Source of the DNA: Siderastrea siderea
Taxonomy: Eukaryota > Cnidaria > Anthozoa > Scleractinia > Rhizangiidae
NCBI GenBank assembly: GCA_964030785.1
Contig: OZ034971.1
Coordinates: forward strand, 44,812,304-44,876,303
Reading direction: 5' to 3'
Length of the DNA stretch: 64,000 nucleotides
Of the stretch, positions 1 to 14,700 are shown piece by piece. The notes beneath the pieces were generated by a model. It did not search any database. It was given only the letters and a program-made list of their open reading frames with translations, and was not told the origin of the DNA. Positions within the stretch are counted from its first letter, which is position 1. Each line of letters starts with the position of its first letter. The translations under genes were made by a program, and so were the position numbers.

Positions 1-2732
1 ATCGTTCAACCGTTGTTGAATTCAACATGACACACGTTTGGCCATTGAATGATGTTGAATGAATTACGTAACTTGGTGCTTCGTGCACGTGCACGTGTAC
101 ACGTTTCAACATTTGATGCACGTGTCGGCCTAACGAATTCAACATTAAATGTAAAGAAGTTCCTCGCAGTTATTAACGTAACTTATGCATTTGCGAAAAG
201 AAAGCCTGAAAAAATCAGGCTTGCCGGGATTGTCAGCAAAACAAGTGTTGGATACTTTAGATTCGAATTACGGTTCGGTTTCAATCAAGATCGTTCAACA
301 CCTCCTAACATCATTTAACACCATCCAACAACAGTGAAAATGGGGGCCAAACACTTCTGACACGTTGAATGTTGGACGTCGTTGATTGGAAATGTTGGAT
401 GCCTTTTTCTGGGGCCGTAGAGGCAGTATTTCACGTAGGCAACTTTTTTGTGGTTACTTGAACAATCACGGGTGACGGGGAGGGGAGAGTTGTTCGTCTA
501 CCCCTAACAGACACCCTCGGGGGATACTCCCTCATAATACCTATACCGGTATGTGCCGCTCAACAGGGTCGTGATTTGAGGGCTCCTGATCTAAAACGGG
601 GTATCAATATTTGACACGTTTTCTAGAACGGGGTGTAATATTGCAAACGCTCGAGAGCTTCAGGATATCAACAGCGATTTTTTGTTATTTATAGGGAAAT
701 AAGTAAATGGCTAATTAACTAATGGGAAAATTACACCTGGTTTGTGTAGGAACAGTTGTATTTCGGAGGTATAAGTCGAACAAAGAAACCTTTCTAAAAC
801 GGGGTTTTGAAATTAAGTAACTATTTAGAACGGCCGGTATTAAAAGATTGCCTAATTCTAGAACGGGGTAACACTTTGAATGCAAACCCCTTCTAAAACG
901 GGTTCTAATTTTGGAGGCCTGGGCGGCACACACCCGGCCAAAACCTACTCGAGTCCACCCCCCCCCCCCCCCCGGGCCAGGCACACACCAGAACGGAGGA
1001 AAACTGAGCGATAGAGCCGTTTTCAATTGAGTCGACAATATTTTAAGGTTGGTTTGGTTTTGCTTTACTATGCTTTGTGATTTGTTTTCGCAGTCGTTTT
1101 CGGGGAGTCGTACGTGGGAGACTAGAATGCAGTGAAGTGGGGGGGTCCAGACTTTATACCGTATAACGTGAGGATCACAGCAGGCAACCAAACTTCGCCA
1201 CTTTTCGTAACTTTGTCTGGGGGCTATCTGATATGACAGGTAACACGAAATTTTAATTTCCAATGGCAACCAAAATTTGATCTGCATTTTCAAAATAAGA
1301 CTTTCCTGCAGTAACCTCTCCTTTGTTTCGATCATGTTAATGTCCTTTCATGGGTTTGAATTATATTTGGGTCAATTTTAGTAGTTTTCTAAAGCTTTAG
1401 AAAAATCGAGAAACCAAAGACGACCGTCATTTCCGATCATGACCTAATTTCCATGACATATGACGTCATCAGCTCCAGCTGCGACCTGAAGGCAATTTTT
1501 TGTCCATACTTTATACACTCCGAGTTTCAATGCCATAGTTAAAATTGTCGAAGTTACGGAGGGAGCGGAGTCGCCCCCACCCTCCTCCTCCAAATCCAGA
1601 AGACTTAAAACAGCTCAGTCTGGAAATGGTGAACGGCATTTTGGACATTGTTTGTAACCTTTCTGATAGAATGCTATCAGTCTCTTTCTCGAGAAACACG
1701 ACGAGACAGGAGCGAGTCCCCAGAACTCGTTCGCTCCAGGTTTCCGCTCTTTCGTGCAGCCTCTCGACTATCCAAAAAATGGCTCTCGTTTCAACCAGAA
1801 GAACCGAATCAGCGAAAGCCAAAATTGCCAAGTTTGTACTCATTATTGGTTCCGAACAATTTGCTTCCTGCATTTTAACAGGCCAGTGGAAACAGGAGCC
1901 ATCGAACGTTTGAAACAAGATATAAGAGTTGCCAAAAACTAATCAACAACTTTCTCAAATGCCACAGCCCATAGCAGTGTAATATCAGGCTTCCTATTCA
2001 AGTTAAACGTACTGTTAACAACATCCAACAACGTATCATAAACACTATCACTCAGTGAAGCATCACTCTTCAGTAGTCAATGTTTCTTACAGTATTAAAC
2101 GTCCAGATGGTTCTAAGTTTTCTAGCGTACATTACTGTTTTGACTCCTGAATATATTCTCTACATGAATTGATATTACGCTCAATCCACATGAAACAAGC
2201 CAGTTTCTACTAAACAGTATTGGCATTTACAATTATCAAAAATAACTTTAAATATTTCAACCCCTTTTAGCTAGTATGACACAAGTAAGGTCATCTTGTA
2301 TATGTTTATAAATTAGCACGATTTCACAAACTCCATGGACTAGACTGTGTCCTTCTCTTTCACCTGGGTAATTAGATACTACATACAAAATTAAGGTTCA
2401 TGGGTTTTGGGAAAAAGATTTATGACCCAAAGGCATCCTAAAGAATATGAAACTTGGCCAGAAATTGAATGAAATTAACCAAAATAGAATTAAGTTTTCA
2501 AACAACCTGTCACAAATATATGACAATGGATAAGTGGTAAATGATAAATAAGCACCAACCAGTAAAAGCAATAATAATATATAACCCTGTAACAGTCTTC
2601 TAGCCTAAATAAGAAAGATATTCGTTAAAAAGACCCGCTTTCGCGGCTAAAAAAGAGTTTCTGAACTCTGTACAAGCAAGGGGAATTGTTGTTGGGTCAT
2701 TTTCTTTTTTCTATAGGTTTTCTATTTGTTAA
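1..2732. other. Intergenic DNA downstream of MMADHC, repeats only
   Basis: I see no supportable gene here. Positions about 146-232 hold a broken copy of the tRNA-Thr-like dispersed repeat found whole near 20111 and 44720, ending where the tRNA part would start. The first 400 bases also contain repeated GTTCAAC/TTGAATG words typical of a degraded transposon. Overlapping reading frames on both strands at 1511-1918 match no family I know and look like chance openings in a GC-richer patch. Confidence 0.6.
585..975. repeat. Degenerate repeat of a CTARAACGGGG motif ending in a poly-C tract
   Basis: The word CTAAAACGGGG or CTAGAACGGGG recurs at about 591, 623, 795, 856 and 891 with irregular spacing, followed by a GC-rich end and a poly-C run of roughly 17 bases near 957-974. 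It looks like a dispersed repeat rather than a gene; the overlapping minus-strand frame (715-1335) has no recognisable domain. Confidence 0.5.
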
Positions 2733-5700
2733 TTATTTCTTCTGTTGCAGACTATTTCCCAGAACATCTGAGTTAGCAGGTGCATTGGTAAAGATGGTTC
2801 CAACAAATGCAAATGATCCCCAAAGAGGATGTGCAATCACTTTACAGCAGCCCAGATCCATGATGTTGAAGCCAAGGTGATTATACCTCTCATCAGTCTC
2901 AAATAAAGTACTGCTTGTGTGTGGTCCAAAGAACTGAAAATGCAATATTAACACAGAAGTCAGATGTGCGGCATAATAACCAGTACTGTACCTTTCTCTT
3001 AACCCTTTTAGCCCTGATATAAAAATGCATATTCTCCTTACTGTTCTCCATACATTTCTTATGGTACTAGTAAGGAGAATTTGTCTACATATCATGACAT
3101 CTCATCCTTGGTGATCACTTTCTCTATTCTCATCACTTGAATGTTTGAACTTGTAAGTGTTGATAATGTAAAGAGAAATTTCATGTCCGTCACTGTTAGG
3201 GCTTTAAGGGTTAAATGGACATCCACAGAGTCAACAGTTAGAAACAGCATAACAAACAGTACTACAAAAGTGTTGCCAATAGTCTTCATCTGAATGATCA
3301 CACTTTAGCACTTTATCCACAGACTCAAAGGTTAGGACCACCTTGTACAGCTTAATAAACAGCACCATAGGCAAGTACTGCACAGCAGGCTTTCATTTGA
3401 ATGGCAAACTGTAGGATTTCATCTCTGACACTGAAGGTCTTTAGTTTGCTTGCAGTAAGAACATTATGTTGTCAACTTACCGCTGTCCCTGACGATGGAT
3501 CAATGAAGTCCGCCCAGTACCCAGCTGCCAGTAAACTGTTACAGATCTCTTTAGCACTTTCAACAAACTGCAATATGACACAAACATGTCGGTTAATGTG
3601 GAAAAGCGAAACCTTGCCTCAAGGACTTTTCACTGGTAATTGTTTGTTTTGTTTTGTTCTGCTAAATTTTTTCAATGTCCAAGGAAAAGTTTTACCTACC
3701 ATGTAAAACTTAATGGTTTTACCTACCATTAAGTTTACTATCGTACACTTAAAAGGTTCATTTACAAACTCATGCTTGGAAATGATAAGACAAAGTCAAA
3801 AATAATATTGCTACCTTACCGAGAATGAGTTCTCTTCTGTTGAATTAAAATCTTTTTAAAAAATCTTTTTCCGTGAGCAAGTGAGTTTCTATTTCGCTCG
3901 CAATAGCAAAAATTTTGAACTGTGTGCGTGCCCGAACTCAAAATGCTAGAAAACGTCCTGAAACCGAAAGAAACGGCAACTGTTCATGCTAGAAAGCACT
4001 TTTCGCAAGGATTGGGACAAAATTGGATCAAACAGGGCTAAAAAAGGCCATTTGCTGCTTGAAAGTACCATGTTTTCAAAGCTCGCCGGGTGTCAATGGG
4101 TTTATTTTTAATGCTCTTTGCACAAGAAGAAAGTAACTATTAGCAAGTTTATTACCTTCCTTCTGAGAAAATTTAAACTATGACTTAACCCATCAACATC
4201 CGCGTTTTTTGATCGCTTCGCTAAATTAGCAGTTGGTAATAAACAACCCCATGTGCAGTACAAAATGATAATTTATAGGCTCGAAAAAACAACACTAACT
4301 TTATCTAGAATAGTTGAAATTTCTAACTTTTGAATAAAATACACTTCGAGGGAAGCTACGCACAAGTGATTTTGCTTGATGTGCAAGTTATTTTGAAGAG
4401 CATTTACTGATGCGAACTGTGCATGTTTTTCAAAACTTTTATGAAAAACTTTAAGAGATACTAAGAATCTCTCAATTAAAAAGCTATTTCAGTACAAATA
4501 ATTTACAATCAAATGTGAAATTTACTCTACCGTAGACTCATAGCAGTGCTAGGACATTTCCCAGAAAGTCCGCAGCTTGAAAAGTCTTTGGAGATGGGAG
4601 ATTGTCCTTCGCTTTGACAAAACGGCAGTTCGTCCTTGAAAGATGTTTTCTTTGCTCTCAAAGCTCTAAATTCCATCGCTTAACTTGTCAAGTGTTCCTT
4701 AGCACGGTGGGGCCAAACCACCCCCCAAATGGGTCATTTAGACTAATTTTGCTTCTTTTTCATATTTCTTTTCCAAACTTGGCAAAAAACCTTGGGTTGT
4801 CGCCCAATTTATTTTAAGTATGAGAATGACTAAAAAGGCCAAATTGTGACGTCATAATGGCTGACGTCACAAAACGAGTTAACTGAAAATTTCAAATTTG
4901 AAATAAAAAGTTATGTCATCTGAAAGAACTTGGCAAGGGGAGTAAAATGCTGAAAACCGTACCTCGCTAAGACAAACGTATCTTGAGTTATGGCAATTTA
5001 AAGACATTTAAAGTGTCCCCCCCGGAACCATACTTTTCTTCTAAAAACAACCCTGTTAATCTTTTTTGTACAGTTTTTTTCCATGCAAGCTAATAATCTG
5101 GTAAAATGGACTTCTTGTTGTTCCAAAAAATCGTATCATTTTAGATTTTAAGTTTTTGGCTTGAAAACGATAATATTAGCAAGTGCATAATTGATCACGT
5201 GACACTTAATTACGTCACAAAACTGGTTTGGGGGCTCTAGCTCTGGCAGGAAAAATTTTTTCCGAGTTTTTCTTTTTCATTTAGCTTCTGTCATTTAAGA
5301 CATCTTATCTGCAACTTAAATAGTGTCGTTGACGCAACAAAACAACACTTAAATTCAAACGTATTACACAAGGGGGGGACCCTATTTTGAGACTGTGAAA
5401 TCTAAAATGCCACATCTCATCCATTATTTGTCACATCAACAAACTGTTTTCAGCATTCAACTCCTCTTGACGTGTTCTTTCTAAAACACTAGAAAAATTT
5501 ACAAATTCTAAAATTTTATTTTAGAGAATAATATGACGTCACCAATTATGACGTCATAATTTGACATTTGGCATCACCATTCATGTCAAATTGTTTGGCA
5601 CAAAGACCCATATCAAATTACCAAGTTTGGTAAAGAAATGATGAAAAGTAACAAAATTATTAAAAATTAACCAAAAACCGGACATTTTCATGACCAATTT

Positions 5701-8700
5701 GGGGGGTGGTTTGGCCCCACCGTGTAGAGCTTCTTCTTTCGATTTTTAAGCTTCAAAAGATAATCCTTCCTTCTGAGAGTGAGATATTGCCACCTTGAAA
5801 ATTCACGCGTGATGAGCACAGCAGCCATTTTGAGTGAAATGTGATCTTCTTGGAGAGTGACAAGAAGTCTTCCCTTCTAGGACCCCCCTTGAGCCTTCAA
5901 ATATATGCACAGTAGGTGGATTCTGAGTGGTTGAACGGTCACAAAGACAACTAGGACAAAAGGAGACCAAAAAAGCCTTTCTCGGGGAGGCTAGGGCCAA
6001 AAGCGAACACGCGCAATATCAAGGCTGGCTCAGGCCAGCACGAACGTTAATGGGTTAAGGCCAAGGACTTTTCAGGGGCTGTGTGAACCTTGAGACCCCA
6101 AAAATTTCACATATGACTAGATTCAATCAAATCAAAAGCTTACGCTGGCCATAAGATTATCCCGCTCATCCTCCACGTCTGGTGACCACGCACTCATGTC
6201 GTTCTGAGTGCGTTGGCTGATGTTGACAACAGTTAGCTGACCTGTTGGAACTCCAATGTCTGGAAATAATTCCATGAAGCCGTAATGAAGAAAACCTGGG
6301 CACTGCTGGACACTGCATTCCACCTTGCTCGCAGCACTGTTCTTCTAAACCAATCAAATGTTAAAATACAAAATTAGCAAATACCTGAGAAATAGGAAAT
6401 TGCATGCATTTGCGTAGCCTGATCTCAAAGAATTTTGAAACAGGAGAAGGCACTATGGTAGCAGTGGTTTTCCATGCCTGCAGGGCAATTCAGTATGGAC
6501 AAAGTGCCAACTAATTGACAGCAAAATCAATGGCAGCTATCACATATCACATCACAAAGCTTTTTCTTTTGGCACTCAAAGGGGGAGGAAAAAATACACT
6601 GGTTGATACACTTAAATGTGATTCACACCTGTGTTTGACTCATGTCTTCATAATTTTCTTCAGCAACATCTTTCATGTATGTGTCCAAGACAACTGCCTT
6701 TCTCACATCTTCTGACTCTAAATCTAACAGTGCATCTGCCACAGTCCGTATGTGTAATCCACCGTCTTCCGTATCTGGCTGCGCAAGCTGAGCAAGGTCA
6801 ATACCCACACTACCAGGAAGAGGAAAGTTAGGGTCCTTAGGGGCAAAAGGACCAAGTCTGGCATCAGGCCAGTTACTAGCTTGAGTAGTAGTAGCACCTG
6901 AAATAAAACCAAATAATGTTTTTGAAGGAAACTTTTTGCTTCATGAACAATTTGTGACTTCAGGGAGAAAGGAAGAATGTAATTTATTGAAAATGAAGCC
7001 TCATTTCATGAAAAATAGTGCTAGTTTGTCGATTTTCTGGCCTATTAAACTGTACTACCTAAGAAGATTTCTGCAAAGTGGAGCATGAGAGGGAAGATGA
7101 CTTTAATTATTGTAAGTCTAACATTAATGGGACTTAAGATGTCTGTCTTGAACAGGGTTTGCAAGACCCAGGGTGCTTTCCATTCAACGAAAACGTTAAA
7201 AAATTCAAAAAATTTCGAGAATTTCAAGAAGCAAATGGAACCATATTTTCTAGTTTGTTGCCTCCAGCAGAAAAACAAACCTGTTCCATTCACAAGCTTC
7301 CCAACCCTAACCAAAAAAGGACATGATTGATTAACTGCACCTAAACTGGGCCTAAAGAGGTAGATTGTGCAGAGTTTGCTCGAAGAAAGAACCACTGACC
7401 AGTTGCATTTGAGACAAGCTTCACGGACTTATGTACCTTCTGGCAAGGAAAGAAATGATGATGATGAATTTGCAACTAAGTGGGAATAAACAAATGGGAC
7501 TCAACCTTTCCAAAAAATGTTTTGAAAAATTCTGGAAAATCAGGACAACATCACAACTCAGCTCCTGCAATTTGTGGAATGTCTGCTGAACTAGAAAGCA
7601 CCTCTAGCTGCAGCAACTGCTCAAGATTCCATTAAGTATATCTGTTGTCGTTCAATTTTATCCTTGGTTCAATTTTTATTTTCCTTTGTTTTACATTCAT
7701 TATCATATATTAACATAAAGAAAAACAAAGGAAAATAAAAATTGAACCAAGGATAAAATTGAACTGCAACATAATTACACTCCCCCCCCCCCCACCCCAC
7801 CCACCCACCCTCCGGGTGGTATTTTGACTACAAGGGCAAGATATTTTGACAAGTCGTCTACTGTTTACGTCACAACTACTTAGCAATTTCTTTGCTTACG
7901 TAAGCTGTGTGACATTCTGAAAAACTGTAGTGATCCCAGCATGTGTTGGGTACTACTGTTGCGTCGTCTGTTGAACACTGAAAATTTAGTGTCAAACAAC
8001 AAATCTTAGTGCCTTTCAGCTCAAACAAGATATGTAGACGTGTTGATGTCGAAGCCACGCTAGCCCCAAAAAGTTCACAAGTTTTCAAGAAATGGCAAAC
8101 CTGTGGCCACAAGAGTGATTCTTTGCTTGAAAAATTATTGTGACACCAGCCCAAGGAAAGTGGAAGATCTGGGCAAGCAAAAATCGCTCTTGTTACCTCA
8201 GCTGTGTACTCAGTCCACATTTAAATATATTTAGTGGATGCCCCTGAAAACACAAGGGTACCCTTGGAAAATGTGTAACTCACCCAAGGATATTTAACAA
8301 TTATTCCACAGCTAAGCATGCAATGGATTTAAGAGGTAATAAATAACCAACAAGATGCATAGCAACCAGTTGGTTATAATCACCTCATATCCAACAAGCG
8401 CGAGTGAAATAAATGTTTCATTAAATTCTCAACTTCGGAAAGCATTGCACGGTGAACCAATCAGAAAGCTTGAAATTCAATTACCGAGACTGAGAATTTA
8501 ATAAAAACAGATAATACTCAGACTGGGTCCTAGACTAAGGATTGTGAACTTAACGATTCTTCAGCACTAGCTAGCATGACTTACCAACACTTCTTGAGTT
8601 AAAAAAATACTAGACACATAACTGCTGCCTAATACTAAAATGTTAAACCACAGTTGTACCTGATCCATCTCCAAACAGTGCAGTGTCTGTATTTGAGGTA

Positions 8701-11700
8701 CTCAATGCCGCTCCTTGCTGTAAGTTCCTTACCATCTGATTGACAACTGCCCTCAGGCTAGGAAAGTACTTGACTGCACGAGTGGTCTTTCTAAGTGCCT
8801 GGATGTATGATGAGGGTCATTAATTTAGCTAAAATTTTGGTAACATCTTAATTTTGCAAATATTTTTTAGTGGCAAAATCTTGATACACTAAATGTTTGC
8901 GAGGTTGGAACATGGTTAAAACTTTCTCCTTATAAATACCAGCAAATACCCTGAAAGCTATGTTGCTTTTGCACAACATATCGCATCTATCAATGTTTAT
9001 TCCTAGGGTTTGGGAGGGGGGGGGGCAAGCAAACCCAGGGGAATTTGACATTTTCAAGGAAGCCAGAGTCAAATGCCCTGTGCCCAGACAACGAAAGAAT
9101 GTCAAATTCCTGCCCCTAGAGTAATCGTTTCTGTAGTAGGCAAATAACTGGTGCATGAAGAAAAGTAAAAATCCCTACCCTGGGATGGGTAGCCTGTCCC
9201 TCCCTGCTGGGGCTTAACATTGATAGGTGCAGAAATTTTTAGAAACACCAAAATTTTCTGTAATAACATAATTGGAAATTCAAATTTTGTTAATTGATTT
9301 TTCATTGTTTTAACATAGCATAACTTAATACAACTGCAAGTTGTGAATCAACTACTGAATTAAACATGTTGGTTGACAAATTTTGTCATGAGTGAATTAA
9401 TTGTGATAATTGCAGTGTTATGTTAAGGTGACACCTCTGCCTATGCCTTTCATGAGGTTCAGAACAGCTTATATTGACAAGCTTAACTTACAGGAAAGAA
9501 AATTCTACACGTTTGACTGTTCTGTGAATTGTGAAACTCATACAGCAGCCTTCCTGATATAACTCAATCTCATTCTTTTTGAAGGATGAAAAGGCTTAAC
9601 AATTTAACATGAATCTATTATAAAATGCTATCTATAGGGGACCCTTTGCCCACACAGAGAGAAAAAGCTACCTAGAAAAGCTTAGTTACTGTTTGTTCCA
9701 CAGTTTCATCCTATGCAATGTATATCACAACCTTCTATAAGAAACACACAGAAACGATACCCTGGATTGTCGTGTACCTGTAGGTGTTATCCATTCATAC
9801 CTTGCTTATATGCATAGGATGTGTTAAAAAACTTTGTACGTGTATACAAAAGGACATGATCTGAAGTTTTCGCTGCCTGTTTTTTTTTTTACTCAATGCT
9901 GCACAAATCCTATATAACTTCAGCTTACGTGATTGAAATACCCATAATACTAACGGAACCAACGAAGTTTGTTCCTGATTGCATGCGTGCTGACAGTGTT
10001 CCAGATAAGAGAGTGGTCTCGGGTCAAAAACCCGACAAAGCTGGCAACCATGACCCGACAAAATAAATGGCCAACTTGGGATGATTTGAAGAGATTCACA
10101 TCTATTGACCCCTCAAAATTCCTTATTGACCCTCTGCCTTTATAAGTAATCTGGAACACTGTGCGTGCATCACAAAGCTGGGGCTTATATCAAGTACATT
10201 TGTAAAAATTTCGCATTTCTGTTTTTTTGTTACACAAGTTAAGAATCGCCAACATTGATTAATCTCCAGATACCTAACAGGCCAAACTTAAGTTTTAGTA
10301 TTAAAAGCAACTATTTTGCAGTAGAATACCTGCAAACGAAACAACTTACGTGCATGACCTACCCATAATAATCTCACTAAGGTGCGGGATTGCAGAATAT
10401 CAAAATATCAGAAAGCTTCTGATATTATCATTCTCTCTCGATATCTTGATATTTTGATATTATCATGATATTATCAAATCTTGATATCATCATGAAATCT
10501 TGATATCATCATGATATTTTGATATTATCATGATATTATCAAATCTTGATATCATCATGAAATCTTGATATCATCATGATATTTTGATATTATCATGATA
10601 TTATCAAATCTTGATATCATCATGATATTTTGATATCCTCATGATATTTTGATATTATCATGATATTATCAAATCTTGATATCATCATGGTATCTTGATA
10701 TCATGTTGATATTTTGATATTATCATGATATTATCAAATCTTGATATCATCATGGTATCTTGATATTTTGATATTATCATGATATTATCAAATCATGAAT
10801 ATATCTCGTTCTTTAATCCATGAGCCGAAACAAGCACACTACACTGAACGAGTTATATTCATGTGTAGTGTGCTTGTCTCGGCTCATGGATTAAAGAACG
10901 AGAACCGAAACAAGCACGCTACTCATGAATATATTTCGTTCTTTAATCCATGAACCGAAACAAGCACACTAGACATAAATATATCTCGTTCTTTTATCCA
11001 CAAACCGAAACAAGCATGCTTCTCATGAATATATTTCGTTCTTTAATCCATGAACCGAAACAAGCACGCTACTCATGAATATATTTCGTTCTTACTACAC
11101 ATGAATATATCTCGTTCTTTTATCCACAAACCGAAACAAGCACGCTACTCATAATTATATTTCGTTCTTTAATCCATGAACCGAAACAAGCACGCTACTC
11201 ATGAATATATTTCGTTCTTACTACACATGAATATATTTCGTTCTTTATCCATGAGCCGAAACAAGCACACTACACATGAATATATCTCGTTCTTTAATCC
11301 ATGAACCGAAACAAGCACACTACTTAACAATGTTTATTCAACTTAAATATGAAAACCGGTTGTAATTTTATGATAAACAGTATGTATCATACCGTCACTA
11401 TTCTTCTTGCTGTTCTTGTTCAAGCGGATCGCGTATGCGTGAGTGATACAACAGTTTCAACATTGTTCATTTCACTTCATTATCAATCAATCGAATTAAC
11501 AATTGAAACACATTTGTAAGTATTGAATTAAATCCTTCTTAGTGTCACATCAGTTTTTTCTTTTTCAACTCATCCTCCAAGTCCCTGTTGAAGCAATCGT
11601 TTACAAACCAAAATAAAACATTTCTCTTGTGCTGGGTCATCTTCCTTGTAAGTTCAAAGTACTGATTTAATCTTCGAAAGCCCTGTTCGCAAGATTCCGT

Positions 11701-14700
11701 ATTCACACCCTTGATTTCTTCAAACATTGGCAAATGTGGATGATACAAACAGTTCGGATTGTCCGGTGGCATACACACATCCTCAGTGTGTTTGGAAACA
11801 TGAAATATGTCAACTAAAAACTTCACGTTCTCCATTAACAGCTTTGCACCCGCACTTCCATTTTTAGCTTGATTCTTTAGAAATGGCACCAAGCCACACG
11901 CTCTGTCGTACCCCAAGTATTTTAGGCGCTTAAACTGTTCTAAATCAGCACAGAATGTTCTAAGAATGAAGAGAAACACCTGCGTGTACGATTCACTCGT
12001 GAACATTTCGGTCATGCCGACTATTAACCCACAAGGTCGAATGAGAGCCAGCATGCCAGCTGTAGTTTGAAAGAAAAGCGAAATGTTTTCTTTTTTTTTA
12101 CAACTTTTTGAACTTTGCTGATCGAGGCATAGCTCTTCTGGAATCAGATCTGCCTCTGCCCTGGCTGAATGAAATTCTGGTGGAACACAAACGTCTGATG
12201 CTGTTTCCCCATTGTGTGACTGATGACTCGCGCAGAATTTCGAAGGCTTCTGGTTCTTACCCCCGGGAAGTGGAGAATTTGGACAGCATTTGTAAACTTG
12301 CGGCAAGTCTTTCCTTATTTTCACTTTTTCCATTGGCAGGGCACATTTTGATCTTTTCAGGTATTCATTTCCGTCGACAGTGACGTATCCTTCTGAGCAA
12401 CCCGGAGTTTTGCAAGTGTGTGTAACCCACTCATTCGTTGATACACAAATATCTTCCCACATTACCTCGCATAGATCTTCGGTGTTTAAACGTTTACCGC
12501 TGTTAGAGTATTCACACTTTAAGTCAGTGTCTGCCAACTTGCCTTTGCTGCTGAAATAGTTTACTACTATCCAAAGGAAGAAAGCGTCATTTACTCGTTG
12601 TTCATTCAATTCCCACTCTTCATCATTTGTACGGGCAAACTCTTGAAGCTCAGTCAGCCGCAGGCTGTCGCTTTCCTTAAATTTCAAATTGTAAACTTTA
12701 GCACGAGATTGAAAGGTTGCTCCAGAGACCCAAACGTTACAAGCAATGTCTTTCAGCAGTTCTGTATGAAATACAGTCTTTGCTGACACCTGAAAGTACT
12801 CTTTTTTCTCAACTTGCACGTCGCTGTAAATTCTGCAATCTCCAGTAGTCATCTTATAGTTTGGAAAGTACCTCATTTTACAGTTCTCACACTGACCATG
12901 AAACAGTGCTCCAACATAAGTACCTTGCATCGTGTAAACTAAAGGGAACGATGGTCTGCTGTCAATCTTGATCTTTTTTCCACAGCATTGTGTCTTCGTA
13001 GGTAGCAATATAACGGGCTTAAACGCACTTTTCCCGCTTTTCTTAAACAATCGCGAATACAAATCGCGCTTTAACAATAAAGGATACTTGGTGTGTACCA
13101 CTTTGAAAATGGTTCTGCAGTTTGTTTTCTCCGTCAAAGGTAAATGTTTTGGATTTTTTCTTTCGCCATCATTGAGGCACACTTTCATTAAACTGGCATT
13201 TTCTTCCTTTGGTTGGCCGCGCACAAATTCTGCCACTAGCTCAAATCTGTTTGGTGTCCCCTCAGGAAAATGGCTCACAGCAAACAAAAACGAGTTGAAT
13301 TCTTCGTGATCCACAACTATCGCACACATCTTTCTCTAGCATTGAATTTCTCATAAACTGTCAAAGCCATTGAGTATCGATAACTAGACTTCTTAAAAAA
13401 CAATTTCCCTAAGGATCATTTATTCAAATTTCTGCTAAATTACCGGACTGCCGACACTGAACGATTAATTAGTATTAACATTGTTAACTTAATGGTATTA
13501 ATAACACATCTTTTTTATTCGCAAACAACAAATAGCGATTCCTTCACTGAAGATTTTTTAAATACACTATGAAATTATTGAGGTCGGTTTAAGAAACTTT
13601 TCCCAGAGAAAAGTTACAGAATAATTTCATCAATGCAGCGACTTCAATAACTTAAAGCGGTAGCGGTAAAGCGCGCACAAATAAAGCATCATGTGCCCAC
13701 AAAACGCGGCAATTTTTCCGCCTTTAGATCTTTATTAACAAAAGGATAAAGCAAGTATAAGAATAACCCTGCGCGCGCTAACTGTTTTACTTGCGCCTAA
13801 TTTGACGTCACTAAACGAGAATGAATTAAGAAAAAAATACTAAACAACAATCGATTTAACATAATAGATTAAGAAAAACAGTTGTGGTATCCCGAGTGGA
13901 AACGATAAGTAAACAATAACCAGTTTACCATCAAACTGCGTTCATTTCACACGGAAGCTGCAAAAATCAAAGGTAAAACACTGTAACCTACATGTGAAAG
14001 TTTTCTTTCTTTTGTTTATTGTTACCATGTTATTTGTCAAAATTTTATTACAAAGGAATCATTGTGAAGAGAATCATCTCAGGTTTGAGTATAAATTTGA
14101 CATAAATGCAAAACATTTTATTCCTTTGTTCATTTTCCCCTCTCATTGGTTTAAATTTTATTACAAATCATCAATAGATCCGACTAATGTTACCTAAAAA
14201 CCTTCACTTTGAAGTACTATTGCTTGAGTGTGTATTGCTTTGCGTTCAAACATTCGTGTTTCACCGTACGGTTTCATTTTTTTTCTAACAATGTCGCTGC
14301 TTCACAAGCTACCAGACAACTTAAACAAAGCGTTAATCTACCAAAGGATATCGGCTGGCCAGGCCATATCATTTCCTTGGGATAAGACATCAACGAAAAC
14401 ACGCAATTTGGTTCAGGCGTACTCCAACAGTTTGGGATGTCCGGACGAGTACATCTTCTTCCCGCTCCTGACCGTTGCCGCCTCTTTCATTGGAACGAAT
14501 GGCACGATGCAAATCAATGACAGCTGGGAGGAGCCCGCTATAGTTTGGTTTAACGTCTGCGCAAGAAAAGGCCAAAAGAAAACTGCGGCCCTCAACGTCC
14601 TAGCGAAGCCTGTAGGGGAAATTCAAAAAGAGATGCAGAATGATTTTAAAGAAGAGAACGGAGAAGCACAGGAAAAAGATCTTCCGCGTCTATTAGTGGA

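Noticed and set aside
1511..1942. Overlapping frames on both strands (up to 135 residues)
   Set aside because: No domain, no splice context and mirrored openings on opposite strands; consistent with a GC-richer repeat patch.
3092..3301. 69-residue minus-strand frame near MMADHC exon 6
   Set aside because: It overlaps the piggyBac-like MITE at 3003-3210 and is not in phase with the MMADHC splice sites.
7876..8220. 114-residue minus-strand frame in MMADHC intron 2
   Set aside because: Composition is somewhat protein-like, but there is no recognisable motif, and it lies inside an intron whose flanking exons splice directly in frame.
10375..10379. CACTA at the left tip of the KDZ-type element as a sign of a CACTA transposon
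   Set aside because: The right tip does not mirror it, the duplication is 8 bp rather than 3 bp, and the transposase has KDZ-like rather than CACTA-type motifs.
10374..10380. TCACTAA / TCACTCAA as the target duplication of the element
   Set aside because: It needs a gap; AATAATCT is a perfect 8 bp match at equal distance from both inverted cores and explains TCACT as part of the inverted ends.
10430..11325. CRISPR-like array
   Set aside because: The units are contiguous tandem repeats with no unique spacers, in a eukaryotic transposon.
13994..14197. Hydrophobic 67-residue frame between the transposon genes
   Set aside because: AT-rich sequence gives Phe/Ile/Leu-rich frames by chance; no leader or neighbour logic supports it.
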